Source: Spirochaetales bacterium (lineage in GTDB: Bacteria; Spirochaetota; Spirochaetia; JAFGDJ01). Taken from it: a DNA stretch of 45,609 bases. Every line of letters starts with the position of its first letter. The stretch's first letter is position 1. The notes beneath the pieces were generated by a model. It was given only the letters and a program-made list of their open reading frames with translations. It searched no databases and had not been told where the DNA came from. Location of the stretch: contig JAFGDJ010000108.1 in assembly GCA_016932135.1 (NCBI GenBank), positions 1 to 45,609 of the forward strand. Reading direction: 5' to 3'. Made by a program: the position numbers and the translations under genes. Positions 8,586-18,129 of the stretch are shown one piece after another.

Positions 8586-10339
8586 TTGATCTGCAGGCAG
8601 ATCCGGCGGTTATGAAACTGCTGGAATACGCTAAGACGAAAAAAAGCATCAGTTACGATGAAGTAAATGATTTTCTACCCGATTCCATTGTCAATTCCGA
8701 AAAAATTGAGAAGGTAATCAGCCTGCTGGAGAAACACAATATCAGTCTGGAAGACGAAGAGCTTCAGACTGAGGAAGAAGCGGATGATTCCATAGACCAC
8801 GAGGCTGAACAAGCCGAGGAAGCAGCTCAAAGAAAAAAAAGAATTGTCTATAACGAGAAGGAGAGCTCCGTAGACGATCCTATTCGCCTGTATTTGCGGG
8901 AAATAGGTCGGGAGAATCTTCTGACGGCGGAACAGGAAGTCGAACTGTCCAAACAGATGGAAGACGGGGAAAATATTATTCGTAAAGTGATTACCGGTTC
9001 CGGTATGATTATTCCCGAGGTAGCATCGTTAATTCAGAAAACCTTCTCCCGCATCGATCCGAAGGAGTTGGAACTGACAAAAAAGGAGATCTCGGAACTC
9101 CTGGCGGAAAGAAGACGGTTGAACCAGGTATACCGGGAACAGTTAAAAGAGATTGCCCCCACAGTGAAGCAATATATGGATGCGAAGAGAAAAATCGCCT
9201 CCACCGGAGGTAATATTCTTGAGGATAACGACAGAAAGAAAAAAAGTAACGCCTTAATAAGAAAAGTAAGTAAGCTGGAGTTCCATCAGGAGGAAATTCT
9301 ATCTTTTTCCGAGAAGTTTCTTCAGGCGGAGAAAAAGATTCACAGGTACAGGAAAGAACTCAATAAGATTGAGCGTCGACTCAAGATAAACAGCATCAAG
9401 GAATTGCGTAACATGGGGCGTGGGTTGGCTGTTGCTTCGGAAAGAGGAAAAATAGAAACTGAGCTGAATATGCCCGCCGATGTCATTAAAGAAAAGATTC
9501 GACAAATCCAGATAGCCGATAAAAAGCTCCGGCATATGGAGTATGAATTTGAAGAAAGCATCGACGATATTCTGAAGAGAGCGGAAGAAATTTCCCACGG
9601 CAGAAGAATGATGAAAACCGCCAAGGATAAACTCATCCAGGCGAATCTCAGACTTGTGGTGAGCATAGCGAAGAAGTATACCAACCGGGGTCTGCATTTT
9701 TTCGACCTGGTGCAGGAAGGAAATATCGGGCTCATTAAGGCGGTCGAAAAATTCGAGTACCGGAAGGGCTATAAATTCAGCACCTATGCCACCTGGTGGA
9801 TCCGCCAGGCGATTACGCGATCCATCTCGGATCAGGCCAGGACGATACGGGTTCCGGTTCACATGATTGAACAGATAAACAAGGTGGTGAGAGAATCACG
9901 ACAGCTCATGCAGATCCTGGGAAGAGAACCTACGGATGAAGAAATAGCCGAAAGACTCGGATGGTCGGTCATACGGGTAAAATCGGTAAAGAACGTGGCG
10001 AGGGAACCGATCTCTCTGGAAACCCCCATTGGCGAGGAAGAAGATTCGCTTTTGGGAGATTTCATTGAAGACAAAGATATTGAAAATCCTGCCAGTCAAA
10101 CGGCATTTAAAATACTGCAGGAACAACTTCAGGACGTTTTATATACCCTGCCTCCCCGAGAGCAGGAAGTTCTGAAAATGCGTTTCGGTTTGGAGGATGG
10201 TTACTCTTTAACCCTGGAAGAAGTGGGATTATACTTCAATGTTACCAGAGAAAGAATAAGACAGATAGAAGCCAAGGCATTGAGACGACTCCGGCATCCG
10301 AAGCGAAGCAGGAGATTAAAGGATTACATAGACAATTGA
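8582..10339 (+). CDS. rpoD: RNA polymerase primary sigma factor RpoD (sigma-70)
   Basis: The housekeeping sigma factor. Visible parts are a short region 1.1 (residues 1-75); region 1.2 starting at [12 protein letters not shown]; a charged non-conserved insert (about 130-320); regions 2.1-2.4, with [28 protein letters not shown] and [13 protein letters not shown]; region 3; and the region 4 helix-turn-helix ending [20 protein letters not shown]. It is complete at 585 aa. ATG overlaps the dnaG stop by 4 bases. The promoters called elsewhere in this window fit a standard sigma-70 consensus. Confidence 0.98.
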   Translation: MIDLQADPAVMKLLEYAKTKKSISYDEVNDFLPDSIVNSEKIEKVISLLEKHNISLEDEELQTEEEADDSIDHEAEQAEEAAQRKKRIVYNEKESSVDDPIRLYLREIGRENLLTAEQEVELSKQMEDGENIIRKVITGSGMIIPEVASLIQKTFSRIDPKELELTKKEISELLAERRRLNQVYREQLKEIAPTVKQYMDAKRKIASTGGNILEDNDRKKKSNALIRKVSKLEFHQEEILSFSEKFLQAEKKIHRYRKELNKIERRLKINSIKELRNMGRGLAVASERGKIETELNMPADVIKEKIRQIQIADKKLRHMEYEFEESIDDILKRAEEISHGRRMMKTAKDKLIQANLRLVVSIAKKYTNRGLHFFDLVQEGNIGLIKAVEKFEYRKGYKFSTYATWWIRQAITRSISDQARTIRVPVHMIEQINKVVRESRQLMQILGREPTDEEIAERLGWSVIRVKSVKNVAREPISLETPIGEEEDSLLGDFIEDKDIENPASQTAFKILQEQLQDVLYTLPPREQEVLKMRFGLEDGYSLTLEEVGLYFNVTRERIRQIEAKALRRLRHPKRSRRLKDYIDN

Positions 10340-10352
10340 GGAGACCAGGCAG

Positions 10353-11144
10353 ATGATGCAGGAAGTGTTCGATAAATTGAAAGATTTACAGGAAGTACTC
10401 TCAAGAAAATACGATATTGAGAAGGAAATTCAGGATATTCCGAAAAGTCTTGTCACGAAAACTGAATTGCTCAACCGAATGAAAAAGTCTTATATGGAAA
10501 AAGATTCCCGTATGGACGAAATGAAACAAAAGATTGTTGAGCTTAGGGGTAAACTCGCTGAAGCGGAGATGGAGCGGGAAAACTACGAAAAGCAGATGGA
10601 TGTGATAAAAACGCAGCGAGAATACGAGGCTCTGGATAAGGAAATCAAGGACGCCACGGAGAAGGAACAGCAATTACGCAAGGATATCATTAAAGAAGAG
10701 AAGGAACAGGAAGAACTGCAGCTCGCCCTGGAACGGGAAGAGCAGATGATAAAACAGCAAGAGGAAGATCTTGCCAGGGAACATGAGAAGATCAAGAACG
10801 AAAGTGAAGAAAAAGTAAAGGAACTCGAGTCGCTGAAAAAACAAGAAAGCGAAATCAATTACGACCTGGACGAGGAAATCCTTTTCAAATTTGAAAGGAT
10901 CATTCGCAGTAAATCCGGCTTAGGTATCGTTCCCATTAAAAATTCCGTGTGTACCGGGTGTCATATGATTCTTCCCTCGCAATTTGTGAACGAAGTGCGG
11001 TTGGGTCAAGAGATCCGGTTTTGTCCGTATTGCAGCAGAATCCTCTTTTTTGGCGGCGAGGAGGACGAAGACCTCTTCCTGGATGACGACAGTACCGGCA
11101 GCCTGGCAGATCTGGACGATCTGGATGAAGAGGAAGAAGATTAA
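10353..11144 (+). CDS. C4-type zinc-ribbon coiled-coil protein (CT398-like)
   Basis: Residues 1-185 are almost continuous, highly charged coiled coil. The C-terminal zinc ribbon has C200-x2-C203 and C224-x2-C227 and is followed by a strongly acidic tail. This is the PF02591-type family (Chlamydia CT398, Helicobacter HP0958/FlgZ), some members of which bind sigma-54 or flagellar mRNA. The exact role here is unknown. A Shine-Dalgarno-like GAGGAG lies upstream; ATG 10353 and ATG 10356 are adjacent candidates. It follows rpoD by 13 bases and is probably co-transcribed. Confidence 0.85.
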   Translation: MMQEVFDKLKDLQEVLSRKYDIEKEIQDIPKSLVTKTELLNRMKKSYMEKDSRMDEMKQKIVELRGKLAEAEMERENYEKQMDVIKTQREYEALDKEIKDATEKEQQLRKDIIKEEKEQEELQLALEREEQMIKQQEEDLAREHEKIKNESEEKVKELESLKKQESEINYDLDEEILFKFERIIRSKSGLGIVPIKNSVCTGCHMILPSQFVNEVRLGQEIRFCPYCSRILFFGGEEDEDLFLDDDSTGSLADLDDLDEEEED

Positions 11145-11172
11145 TTGAGAGAAAAAAGATACCGACAATAAT
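11145..11172 (+). promoter_or_regulatory. Sigma-70 promoter of rnpB
   Basis: The -35 TTGAGA (11145-11150) and -10 AATAAT (11167-11172) are separated by 16 bases; each hexamer matches 5 of 6 positions. The predicted start, about 6-8 bases on, coincides with the 5' side of RNase P helix P1 at 11177. The -35 starts on the base after the stop codon of the zinc-ribbon gene. Confidence 0.75.
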
Positions 11173-11176
11173 AGAG

Positions 11177-11549
11177 AGAGCAGGCCGGGTAATCGCTGTT
11201 TATAACAACAGAGGAAAGTCCGGGCTCCGTAGAATATGATGCCGGGTAACTCCCGGGCATTTCATTGTAATGATGAAATGACAGACAGTGCCACAGAAAA
11301 AATACCGTCGGATCGTCCAATCGATGATTGGCTGATCGGATAAGGGTGAAAAGGCGGGGTAAGAGCCCACCGCCGGGGTGGCGACATCCCGGGCAGGGTA
11401 AACCTCATCAGGAGCAAAACCAAGTATGCGGCGGGTTATTCGCCCTTGAGCCGCGGGTAGGTTGCAGGGAATTCGATTCGGCAACGAATCGGCGAAAGAT
11501 AGATGATTACCCTCGACAGAACCCGGCTTACAGGCCTGCTCTTTTTTTT
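11177..11549 (+). ncRNA. rnpB: RNase P RNA (bacterial type A-like) with its terminator
   Basis: Catalytic RNA of RNase P, which matures tRNA 5' ends. Helix P1 pairs AGAGCAGGCC (11177-11186) with GGCCTGCTCT (11533-11542). The universally conserved 5' core GAGGAAAGTCCGGGCTCC (from 11211) pairs with the 3' ACAGAACCCGGCTTAC. The internal GTAAGAGCCCACCG and GGTAAACC elements are also recognisable. P1 followed by the T run at 11542-11549 also serves as an intrinsic terminator. Short open frames across this region are artefacts. Confidence 0.96.
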
Positions 11550-11572
11550 ATAACACGAAAAACGGGGTTACT

Positions 11573-12526
11573 ATGATTATTCCGGAAAAAAGAGGTGGTT
11601 TTACTCGAAAGAGAAGAATAAAGCTGCCGCCGTTTATATATATTGTCCTGGCCCTGATCATTGTATCTGCAGGCCTTTTCTTTATTCTGCAGAAACAACA
11701 GCGGCCTGGATTAAACGGTGGCTTGGGCGGTTCAAAGGAAAGAGAACAAAGCATTCAAGAGTTGTGGGAACAACGGCAATATGAAGATATTAACGATCTT
11801 TGTGAGAGTGTGCTAGCTGAACAGCCGATGTATTATGAAGCCCTGGTTTTTAACGGTTTTTCATATTTCTATAGGGGAGCTGCCATGTTCTCCCTGGAAG
11901 AAAGAATTCCTCTCTTTGATAATGCAATTATCAATTTAAGAAAAGCACGGATGCATAAAAAGAAAGATCTCCTGGCAAAGATAGAATATATCCTTGGAAA
12001 GGCTTACTATCAAAAGGGAACCTATTACACCGATGTGGCTATTGAATCATTAGAACGTTCCATGGATTTGGGTTATACCGGCGAAGACACCTATGAGTAT
12101 CTGGCTCTCTCTTACTCGGATCTGGGAGATTTTCAAAAGAGTGCGGAGTATTACCAAAAAGCTATTGAGAAAAATCCTTCGGATACTCTGTTCATGGTAC
12201 TTGCACAAACCTATTATAAAATGGATGATATAGCCAAGGCGGAGGAGTATCTTCATTGGACTCTGAACCGAACAACGGATTTTACGATTGAGCAGAAAAG
12301 CAGATATCTGCTGGGAAGAATTTATCTGGATCAGGGTGAGTATCTCAAAGCAGAAGATCAATATAAAAGAATTTTGGAGAAAAACGGAAAAGCCTCCGAC
12401 GCCCATTATTACCTGGGGGTCATAAGTGAGGAGATGAAAGATACGACCATGGCCAGGTATCATTGGAGAAAGGCCTTGGAAATAGATCCGTACCATTACG
12501 GCGCTAGATTGAAGCTGTATAATTGA
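11573..12526 (+). CDS. Membrane-anchored TPR protein
   Basis: A 317-residue protein with a basic N-terminus, one membrane helix at about residues 19-42 and TPR repeats from about 55 to the end (for example the segment [34 protein letters not shown], quoted by position near 168-200). TPRs bind partner proteins. It directly precedes mreB (13 bases), so a role with the cell-shape machinery is a reasonable inference. The site GGGGTT upstream of the ATG is a weak Shine-Dalgarno. A TATAAC with a poorly spaced TTACAG overlaps the rnpB terminator and might be a promoter. Confidence 0.8.
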   Translation: MIIPEKRGGFTRKRRIKLPPFIYIVLALIIVSAGLFFILQKQQRPGLNGGLGGSKEREQSIQELWEQRQYEDINDLCESVLAEQPMYYEALVFNGFSYFYRGAAMFSLEERIPLFDNAIINLRKARMHKKKDLLAKIEYILGKAYYQKGTYYTDVAIESLERSMDLGYTGEDTYEYLALSYSDLGDFQKSAEYYQKAIEKNPSDTLFMVLAQTYYKMDDIAKAEEYLHWTLNRTTDFTIEQKSRYLLGRIYLDQGEYLKAEDQYKRILEKNGKASDAHYYLGVISEEMKDTTMARYHWRKALEIDPYHYGARLKLYN

Positions 12527-12539
12527 CAGGAGAAAAAGC

Positions 12540-13580
12540 ATGGGGCTCAAGAATTTCTTGGATACATTTTCATCAGATATAGGTATGGATCTCGGTACCT
12601 GCAACACCCTGGTGCATGTAAGGGGAAAAGGAATTGTCATTAGCGAACCCTCTGTTGTAGCCGTGGAGAGAGGTACCAAGAGGGTCGTTGCTGTCGGGGC
12701 TGAAGCGAAACGAATGTTGTGGAAAACGCCGGGGGATATCATTGCCATCAGACCCTTAAGGGACGGTGTCATTGCGGATTTGGAAACCACGGAAAAAATG
12801 TTGCGCTATTTCATTTCTAAAATTATGCCGAGGAAATTATTTGTTAAACCGAGAATGGTTATAGGAATACCCACTTGTATCACCGAGGTAGAACGCAGAG
12901 CGGTGGAAGAAAGTGCTTACAAGGCAGGGGCTCGGGAAGTGAAGGTCATTGAAGAATCCTTAGCTGCTGCAATAGGCGCAAATATTCCGATTTTCGAACC
13001 TGCCGGACATATGGTTTGTGACATCGGCGGGGGAACCACTGAAATATCCGTCATTTCTCTCGGAGGCATGGTGGTTACCAAGGCCATCAGGCTGGGAGGA
13101 GATGAGTTCGATGAAGCAATTATCAAACATGTACGGAGTGTTCATAACCTGATCATCGGTGAGCAAACGGCTGAGAATCTGAAAATTACCATTGGTAATG
13201 CTTCACCGGATAAAAAAATAGAAAAAATGGAGATAAAAGGCACCGATGCCATCACGGGTCTGCCCCGCAGACTGGAAATAGACTCAATTGAAGTGCGAGA
13301 AGCTCTGCAAGAACCGATCAACGCAGTGGTGGACGAAATAAAGCATACCTTGGGAGAGACTCCGCCGGAATTAGCCGCGGATATCGTGGAGCGGGGTATT
13401 GTTATGACAGGAGGCGGGTCGTTGTTAAAAGGTTTGCCCCGTCTCATATCGAGAGAAACGGGGGTTCCGGTTATTCTGGCTGAAAATCCCCTGTTGTGTG
13501 TTGCCAAAGGTGCCGGTATGTATTATGAACAGACGAGAGAAATGTCCAAGAGGAGTATCTACAACACCATTCATACGTAG
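12540..13580 (+). CDS. mreB: Rod-shape actin MreB
   Basis: An actin-like ATPase that forms membrane-associated filaments directing lateral wall synthesis. Phosphate-1 loop [13 protein letters not shown] lies near residue 14, phosphate-2 [17 protein letters not shown] near residue 160, and the adenosine motif [12 protein letters not shown] near residue 290. Length is 346 aa, as usual. A clear Shine-Dalgarno (AGGAG) sits 8 bases before the ATG. It is the first gene of mreB-mreC-mreD-PBP2-rodA, the complete elongasome core. Confidence 0.98.
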   Translation: MGLKNFLDTFSSDIGMDLGTCNTLVHVRGKGIVISEPSVVAVERGTKRVVAVGAEAKRMLWKTPGDIIAIRPLRDGVIADLETTEKMLRYFISKIMPRKLFVKPRMVIGIPTCITEVERRAVEESAYKAGAREVKVIEESLAAAIGANIPIFEPAGHMVCDIGGGTTEISVISLGGMVVTKAIRLGGDEFDEAIIKHVRSVHNLIIGEQTAENLKITIGNASPDKKIEKMEIKGTDAITGLPRRLEIDSIEVREALQEPINAVVDEIKHTLGETPPELAADIVERGIVMTGGGSLLKGLPRLISRETGVPVILAENPLLCVAKGAGMYYEQTREMSKRSIYNTIHT

Positions 13581-13592
13581 TAGAAACGAAGT
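13580..13592 (+). promoter_or_regulatory. Small hairpin in the mreB-mreC gap
   Basis: GAAAC (13580-13584) and GTTTC (13588-13592) form a 5-bp stem with a 3-base loop, ending 3 bases before the mreC ATG. There is no good Shine-Dalgarno in this 15-base gap. It could lower mreC translation relative to mreB; this is inference. Confidence 0.35.
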
Positions 13593-13595
13593 TTC

Positions 13596-14450
13596 ATGAT
13601 ACGTATCTCGTCCTTCATCAAAAAACATAAAAAATGGAGCCTCCTTTTCTCATTGCTTTTACTTTCGATCCTCTTGATGAGTTTCTCTACCCATACCGTG
13701 GTGTTAAAACCGAAGCAGTTTGGCTTTTCAGTAGTGTCGATTTTCCAATCCGGCGTATCCGCTGTGGGAAGTTTTATTTCCGATACGGTGAATTCCGTGG
13801 GGGAACTCCGTCAACTGAAGAGAGAGTACAATGATCTCCAAAGTAAAATGACCCAGTATCAGGAACTGGAAAGAGATTATCTTCAGATTTCAAAGGAGAA
13901 TGCCAAGTTGAGGGAACAACTCGGCTTTTCTCCTTCTCCCAGCTTTGAAAGAATTCCCGCGGAAATTATAGCAAAAGATCCGGGAAATGAGTTCAGCACC
14001 ATTGTTATCAATAAAGGAAGGCGGCACGGGATCCGCCGGGATATGACGGTTATTGCTTTCCAGGATGGTTTCCAAGGCTTAATAGGGAAGGTGATTGAAA
14101 CAGGAGCGGTGACATCCATCGTCAGACCTCTGTACGATGAATCTTCCTATGTGGCAGCCCGGTTGCAGGACACCGGCTATGAAGGTCTGATTCGCGGCCG
14201 GGGAAATCAAAATACCAATTTGATTATGGAGTACGTGAAGAAACGGGCAAAAGAAGAAATTCAATATGGAGACCTGGTAATCAGTTCCGGTATGCAGTCC
14301 ATGTATCCCAAGGGAATTTATATCGGCAGAGTAAGAGCAATGAACGCGAAAGAATGGGAATCCTCCCTGGAATTGGAGGTGGAACCGGTAATGGACTTTT
14401 CCAGGCTCGAATATGTCTATGTTTTGTTAGAGGGTGATTCGAGTGAATAG
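13596..14450 (+). CDS. mreC: Rod-shape determining protein MreC
   Basis: A bitopic membrane protein that links MreB to periplasmic PBP2 and activates it. A membrane helix lies at about residues 12-31. A coiled coil runs about 65-108 (LRQLKREYNDLQSKM onward). The two beta-domains typical of MreC follow, with IAKDPGNEFSTIVINKG and a GLIGKVIETG segment. Length of 284 aa is normal. The 3' end overlaps mreD by a few bases. Confidence 0.95.
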   Translation: MIRISSFIKKHKKWSLLFSLLLLSILLMSFSTHTVVLKPKQFGFSVVSIFQSGVSAVGSFISDTVNSVGELRQLKREYNDLQSKMTQYQELERDYLQISKENAKLREQLGFSPSPSFERIPAEIIAKDPGNEFSTIVINKGRRHGIRRDMTVIAFQDGFQGLIGKVIETGAVTSIVRPLYDESSYVAARLQDTGYEGLIRGRGNQNTNLIMEYVKKRAKEEIQYGDLVISSGMQSMYPKGIYIGRVRAMNAKEWESSLELEVEPVMDFSRLEYVYVLLEGDSSE

Positions 14451-14958
14451 ACGATCCTTTATTTTCCATACCCTGTTGCTCGCCGTGCTGATGGTTCTCC
14501 AGTCCACGTTCTTTCGACACCTTTCTCTGGGCGGCATTGCTCCGGATATTGTTTTTGTTCTCCTCATTTTTTCCTCGGTGTATCAGGGATCTTTCAAGGC
14601 AGAGGGAACGGGTTTTATCGTGGGAATTCTTTCCGACCTAATTAGCCTGGCGCCTCCGGGATTTAACGCCTTTATTTTCACTCTTTCGGCTTTTATCGCC
14701 GGACTCTTTAAGGGGACGGTGTTCTTCGATCCGGTACTTATGCCTGTTATCTTTGTCGGCGTTGGAACATTTTTTAAAAACATGCTTTCGTTTTTATTGA
14801 AATCGGTTTTCCTTGGAAACCAGGGAATGAGTTTTTTCGACAGAACCTTGTGGTTAGAAATGGGGATTCATATTATCCTTGCTCCTCTGTTGTTCGGATT
14901 ACTCAAGGCGTTTAAAATAATTCGTATGAATGAGCGAGAGACAGGATATGGAGGATAA
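14443..14958 (+). CDS. mreD: Rod-shape determining membrane protein MreD
   Basis: A polytopic membrane protein of the elongasome with about five hydrophobic helices; its sequence is weakly conserved, as usual for MreD. The call rests on size (about 171 aa), hydrophobicity, the GIAPDIVFVLLIF and GFNAFIFTL segments, and its place between mreC and PBP2. GTG 14443 is preferred because an AGAGGG lies 8 bases upstream; GTG 14434 in the same frame is the alternative. Its 3' end overlaps the PBP2 start. Confidence 0.9.
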   Translation: MNRRSFIFHTLLLAVLMVLQSTFFRHLSLGGIAPDIVFVLLIFSSVYQGSFKAEGTGFIVGILSDLISLAPPGFNAFIFTLSAFIAGLFKGTVFFDPVLMPVIFVGVGTFFKNMLSFLLKSVFLGNQGMSFFDRTLWLEMGIHIILAPLLFGLLKAFKIIRMNERETGYGG

Positions 14959-16822
14959 GGGGTTTTCAGCCAAGAGCAGCGCCGACCGACGAAAAAGATT
15001 TATCGCTTTGATTGTTCTTATCGCGGCTTCGTTCAGTGTGTACGCGGTGTATTTGTTCAGTCTGCAGATCGTCAACGGATTAGAATACCAGAGCAGGGCC
15101 ACACAGGTGGCCAGAAGAGTGGTTTCTATCCCCGCAGCCCGGGGTGAGATCTATGACCGGAATTACGATGTTCCTTTAGTTTTGAATATTCCCTCCTTTG
15201 CCGTGGACGTTATCCCTGCAGAAGTACCCCGAACGGAGCTGCCGATTCTTTTCACCCGCTTGGCGGAGATCCTCGAAATTTCCGAGGAATCCATTCACGA
15301 TAAAATACGGCCGGAACATTACCACCTCTATCAACCCATGGAGGTCCTTTCAGGGGTATCCTTCGGAACGATCACACGAATAGCCGAAAGAATAGAAGAA
15401 TTCCCCGGAGTTACCTGGCGAGATAAGCCTATTCGAAGTTATCTTGAGACAGGTTCTCTTTCCCATGTTCTGGGGTACGTAGGAAACATCACCAGCGAAG
15501 ACCTGCAAGTATTATACAATCAGGGGTATGAAAGGAATGCTCTCTTAGGAAGGATGGGTATTGAAAAACAATATGACCAGGTTCTGCGGGGAAAAGACGG
15601 CGTCAGTTTTAAAACAGTAGATGTGAAAGGAAGAAGCGTTTCCCAGGAAAGCGCCGAGGATATACCGCCGGAAACAGGTAAAAATCTTGTTTTGACCATC
15701 GACCGGCATATCCAGACTCTCTGTGAAAAAGCCCTGGGGGAGAGAATAGGGTCAGTCGTGGTACTGAAGCCGTCCACCGGTGAGGTTCTTGCTCTGGTTT
15801 CCTATCCTTACTATGATCCGAACATTTTCAATACCCGGGGTGAATATGAAACCTACAAAGAGCTTTCACTGGATTCTCGATTTCCCTTTCTCAATCGAGC
15901 GATTCAAGCTTCCTATCCTCCGGCATCATCCTTCAAGCTCATTATGACCACGGCGGTGTTGGAAGATGAAGTGTTTAACCCGGAAAAGAAAATCAACTGC
16001 GAAGGGCAGATACGATACGGGGACAGAACCTTCAGCTGTCACGTAAAACATGGCCATGGCCCGTTGAACCTGGGAGAAGCTCTGGCTCAGTCGTGCAATG
16101 TGTTTTTCTATACCATGGGCACAGAATATCTGGGGGTGGAACGAATTGTAGATTTCTCCCGGCGTTTTGGACTTGGACAAATAACAGGACTGGATCTTCC
16201 GGGAGAAAAAAAGGGCCTTGTGCCGTCGCCTCAATGGAAAGAAGAAGTGTATAACACCCATTGGCTTGGTGGAGACACGGTGAATATATCCATTGGGCAG
16301 GGGTATCTTTCGGTTACCCCGCTTCAAATGGCAAATGCAGTCGCCATGATTGTAAACGAAGGGGTAAATTACCGTCCTTTTCTGGTAAAAGAGGTAAGAG
16401 ACCCGGTAACCGGAGAAGTTCTGAAAGAGACCGAGCCCACGGTGCTGCATACAAGCAGTATACGTGAATCCACTTTTCAAAAAGTAAAGGAATACATGCG
16501 AGGGGTTATTACCGAAGGGACAGCCAGATATGTTATTCTCACCGATGCAGTGGAAGTGGCTGGTAAAACGGGAACCGGTGAGGCTGGGTTTGAAGAAAGT
16601 TGGAATTCCTGGTTTGTCGCTTACGCTCCTTACGACAGCAACGATCCCGATGAACAGATTGTGGTGGTTGTGCAGGTGGAACCGGTAAACCAATGGGAGT
16701 GGTGGGCGCCCAAAGCGGCGGATATGATTTTTCATGGGATTTTTACGGGGCAGACCTACGAAGAAGTGACGGAAGAGTTAAAAAATGTGTGGTACCTCCG
16801 GGAGTTGAGAGAGCGGGAATGA
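14930..16822 (+). CDS. mrdA: Penicillin-binding protein 2 (elongation transpeptidase)
   Basis: A class B PBP that cross-links peptidoglycan during rod elongation, working with RodA. A membrane helix lies at about residues 24-46. The dimerisation domain, with the conserved RGEIYDRN segment, follows. The transpeptidase domain has the active-site serine S333 in SSFK, the SCN motif near residue 389 and the KTGTGE box near 545. It is complete at 630 aa. ATG 14930 lacks a Shine-Dalgarno; ATG 14948 (preceded by ACAGG) is an in-frame alternative. The stop overlaps the rodA start (ATGA). Confidence 0.96.
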   Translation: MSERQDMEDKGFSAKSSADRRKRFIALIVLIAASFSVYAVYLFSLQIVNGLEYQSRATQVARRVVSIPAARGEIYDRNYDVPLVLNIPSFAVDVIPAEVPRTELPILFTRLAEILEISEESIHDKIRPEHYHLYQPMEVLSGVSFGTITRIAERIEEFPGVTWRDKPIRSYLETGSLSHVLGYVGNITSEDLQVLYNQGYERNALLGRMGIEKQYDQVLRGKDGVSFKTVDVKGRSVSQESAEDIPPETGKNLVLTIDRHIQTLCEKALGERIGSVVVLKPSTGEVLALVSYPYYDPNIFNTRGEYETYKELSLDSRFPFLNRAIQASYPPASSFKLIMTTAVLEDEVFNPEKKINCEGQIRYGDRTFSCHVKHGHGPLNLGEALAQSCNVFFYTMGTEYLGVERIVDFSRRFGLGQITGLDLPGEKKGLVPSPQWKEEVYNTHWLGGDTVNISIGQGYLSVTPLQMANAVAMIVNEGVNYRPFLVKEVRDPVTGEVLKETEPTVLHTSSIRESTFQKVKEYMRGVITEGTARYVILTDAVEVAGKTGTGEAGFEESWNSWFVAYAPYDSNDPDEQIVVVVQVEPVNQWEWWAPKAADMIFHGIFTGQTYEEVTEELKNVWYLRELRERE

Positions 16823-18129
16823 GAGAGAAATCACTTTTTAATATGGATATATATATTTTTCTCTCGGCTCTCGCTCTGATGGTTATTGGAATTCTCTTTA
16901 TTTATTCCAGCGGTGTTTCCTCGGAGGGAGTTGTCTTTTCCAACGAGTATATTAAACAGATTATCTGGGCGGTTACCGGCCTTGCTTTGCTGATAGGGTT
17001 TTCTTACATCGATTATAACCGACTAAGAGATTACTCCGTCTATATCTATGGAGGGTGTATCCTTCTTTTATTGATTACTCTTCTCTTTGGTCAAAGGGTA
17101 AACGGCGCAAAGGCCTGGCTGGGAATAGGTCAGTTGGGAATACAGCCTTCCGAATTCACGAAATTAGCTACGATTCTCTTTACCGCAGCCTTTGTGGACA
17201 AAAATAAAGGCGAGATCACCGGGGTTAAAATCATTCTTCAGTCTTTGATCATCATCCTTATACCGGTAGGGCTTATCCTCCTTCAGCCTGATATGGGGAC
17301 CGCCTTAGCCTACATTCCTGTTTATTTCTTTATTCTTTTTGCAGGGGGCGCGAAGGTACGCTACTTAAGCTTTTTCCTGGTAAGCGGACTTCTCATGATT
17401 CTGCTGGGGGTTCTCCCGGAAATAGAAAAAGAAATATTCCTGGAAAATCCGCCGCTATTGCTTCTCCTGACGGAAAAAACATTTTTTTCCTGGCTCCTGG
17501 GAGCCCTGGTCATCATTTCAGCCCTGGCCGTTGCCGGTTATATGGTATTTAAAAAAGGTTATTTCTACTGGCTTTCCTGGGCAGCCTTGGCAGGTTGTCT
17601 GGGTTTGTTGGGTTCCCGGGTTTTCAGGCATGTCTTGAAATCGTATCAGATCAAACGGTTTATCGTTTTCCTTGATCCCGGTATTGACCCGAAAGGGGCG
17701 GGCTGGAACGTGATCCAATCGGTAACGGCCGTAGGTTCCGGCGGCCTGACAGGCAAGGGCTTTTTACAGGGTACCCAGAGCCATTACAGGTTCCTTCCAC
17801 AGCAGAGCACAGACTTTATCTTTTCTATCCTGGCGGAAGAATGGGGATTTTTAGGGGGCCTTGTCGTCTTTACCCTTTTTCTGATCATCCTTATCAGAAG
17901 CATGAGTATTGTATACCAGGCGAAGGATAACTACGCTTATTTAGTCGGCGCAGGTATTACCGGTATGATCTTTTTTCATACCCTGGTGAATATCGGTATG
18001 GCCATGGGAATTATGCCTATCACGGGAATACCCCTGTTCTTTTTGTCCTACGGAGGTTCCTCTCTCTGGATGGTGGCGGTTTCCCTGGGAATTCTTCAGA
18101 ATATCTATGCCAGGCGGTTCAGCTATTGA
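16819..18129 (+). CDS. rodA: Peptidoglycan glycosyltransferase RodA
   Basis: A SEDS-family membrane glycosyltransferase that polymerises lipid II, partner of PBP2. Recognisable segments are QPSEFTKLATI, LQPDMGTALAYIPV, DPKGAGWNVIQS, GFLQGTQSHYRFLPQQSTDFIF and ITGIPLFFLSYGGSS. It is 436 aa, longer than the roughly 370 aa usual. The extra length is about 70 residues (201-275) with one or two additional hydrophobic helices before the YQIKRF segment. ATG 16819 overlaps the PBP2 stop; the open frame extends further upstream only inside PBP2. Confidence 0.95.
   Translation: MREKSLFNMDIYIFLSALALMVIGILFIYSSGVSSEGVVFSNEYIKQIIWAVTGLALLIGFSYIDYNRLRDYSVYIYGGCILLLLITLLFGQRVNGAKAWLGIGQLGIQPSEFTKLATILFTAAFVDKNKGEITGVKIILQSLIIILIPVGLILLQPDMGTALAYIPVYFFILFAGGAKVRYLSFFLVSGLLMILLGVLPEIEKEIFLENPPLLLLLTEKTFFSWLLGALVIISALAVAGYMVFKKGYFYWLSWAALAGCLGLLGSRVFRHVLKSYQIKRFIVFLDPGIDPKGAGWNVIQSVTAVGSGGLTGKGFLQGTQSHYRFLPQQSTDFIFSILAEEWGFLGGLVVFTLFLIILIRSMSIVYQAKDNYAYLVGAGITGMIFFHTLVNIGMAMGIMPITGIPLFFLSYGGSSLWMVAVSLGILQNIYARRFSY

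Noticed and set aside
11200-11576. Short open frames on both strands over rnpB
   Set aside because: The region is RNase P RNA, with conserved core elements and P1 pairing.
12050-12790. 246-codon minus-strand open frame across the TPR protein and mreB
   Set aside because: Overlaps two convincing plus-strand genes and their gap; composition looks like a codon shadow.
15926-16735. 269-codon minus-strand open frame opposite PBP2
   Set aside because: The plus strand encodes all PBP2 catalytic motifs here; the antisense product has no recognisable features.
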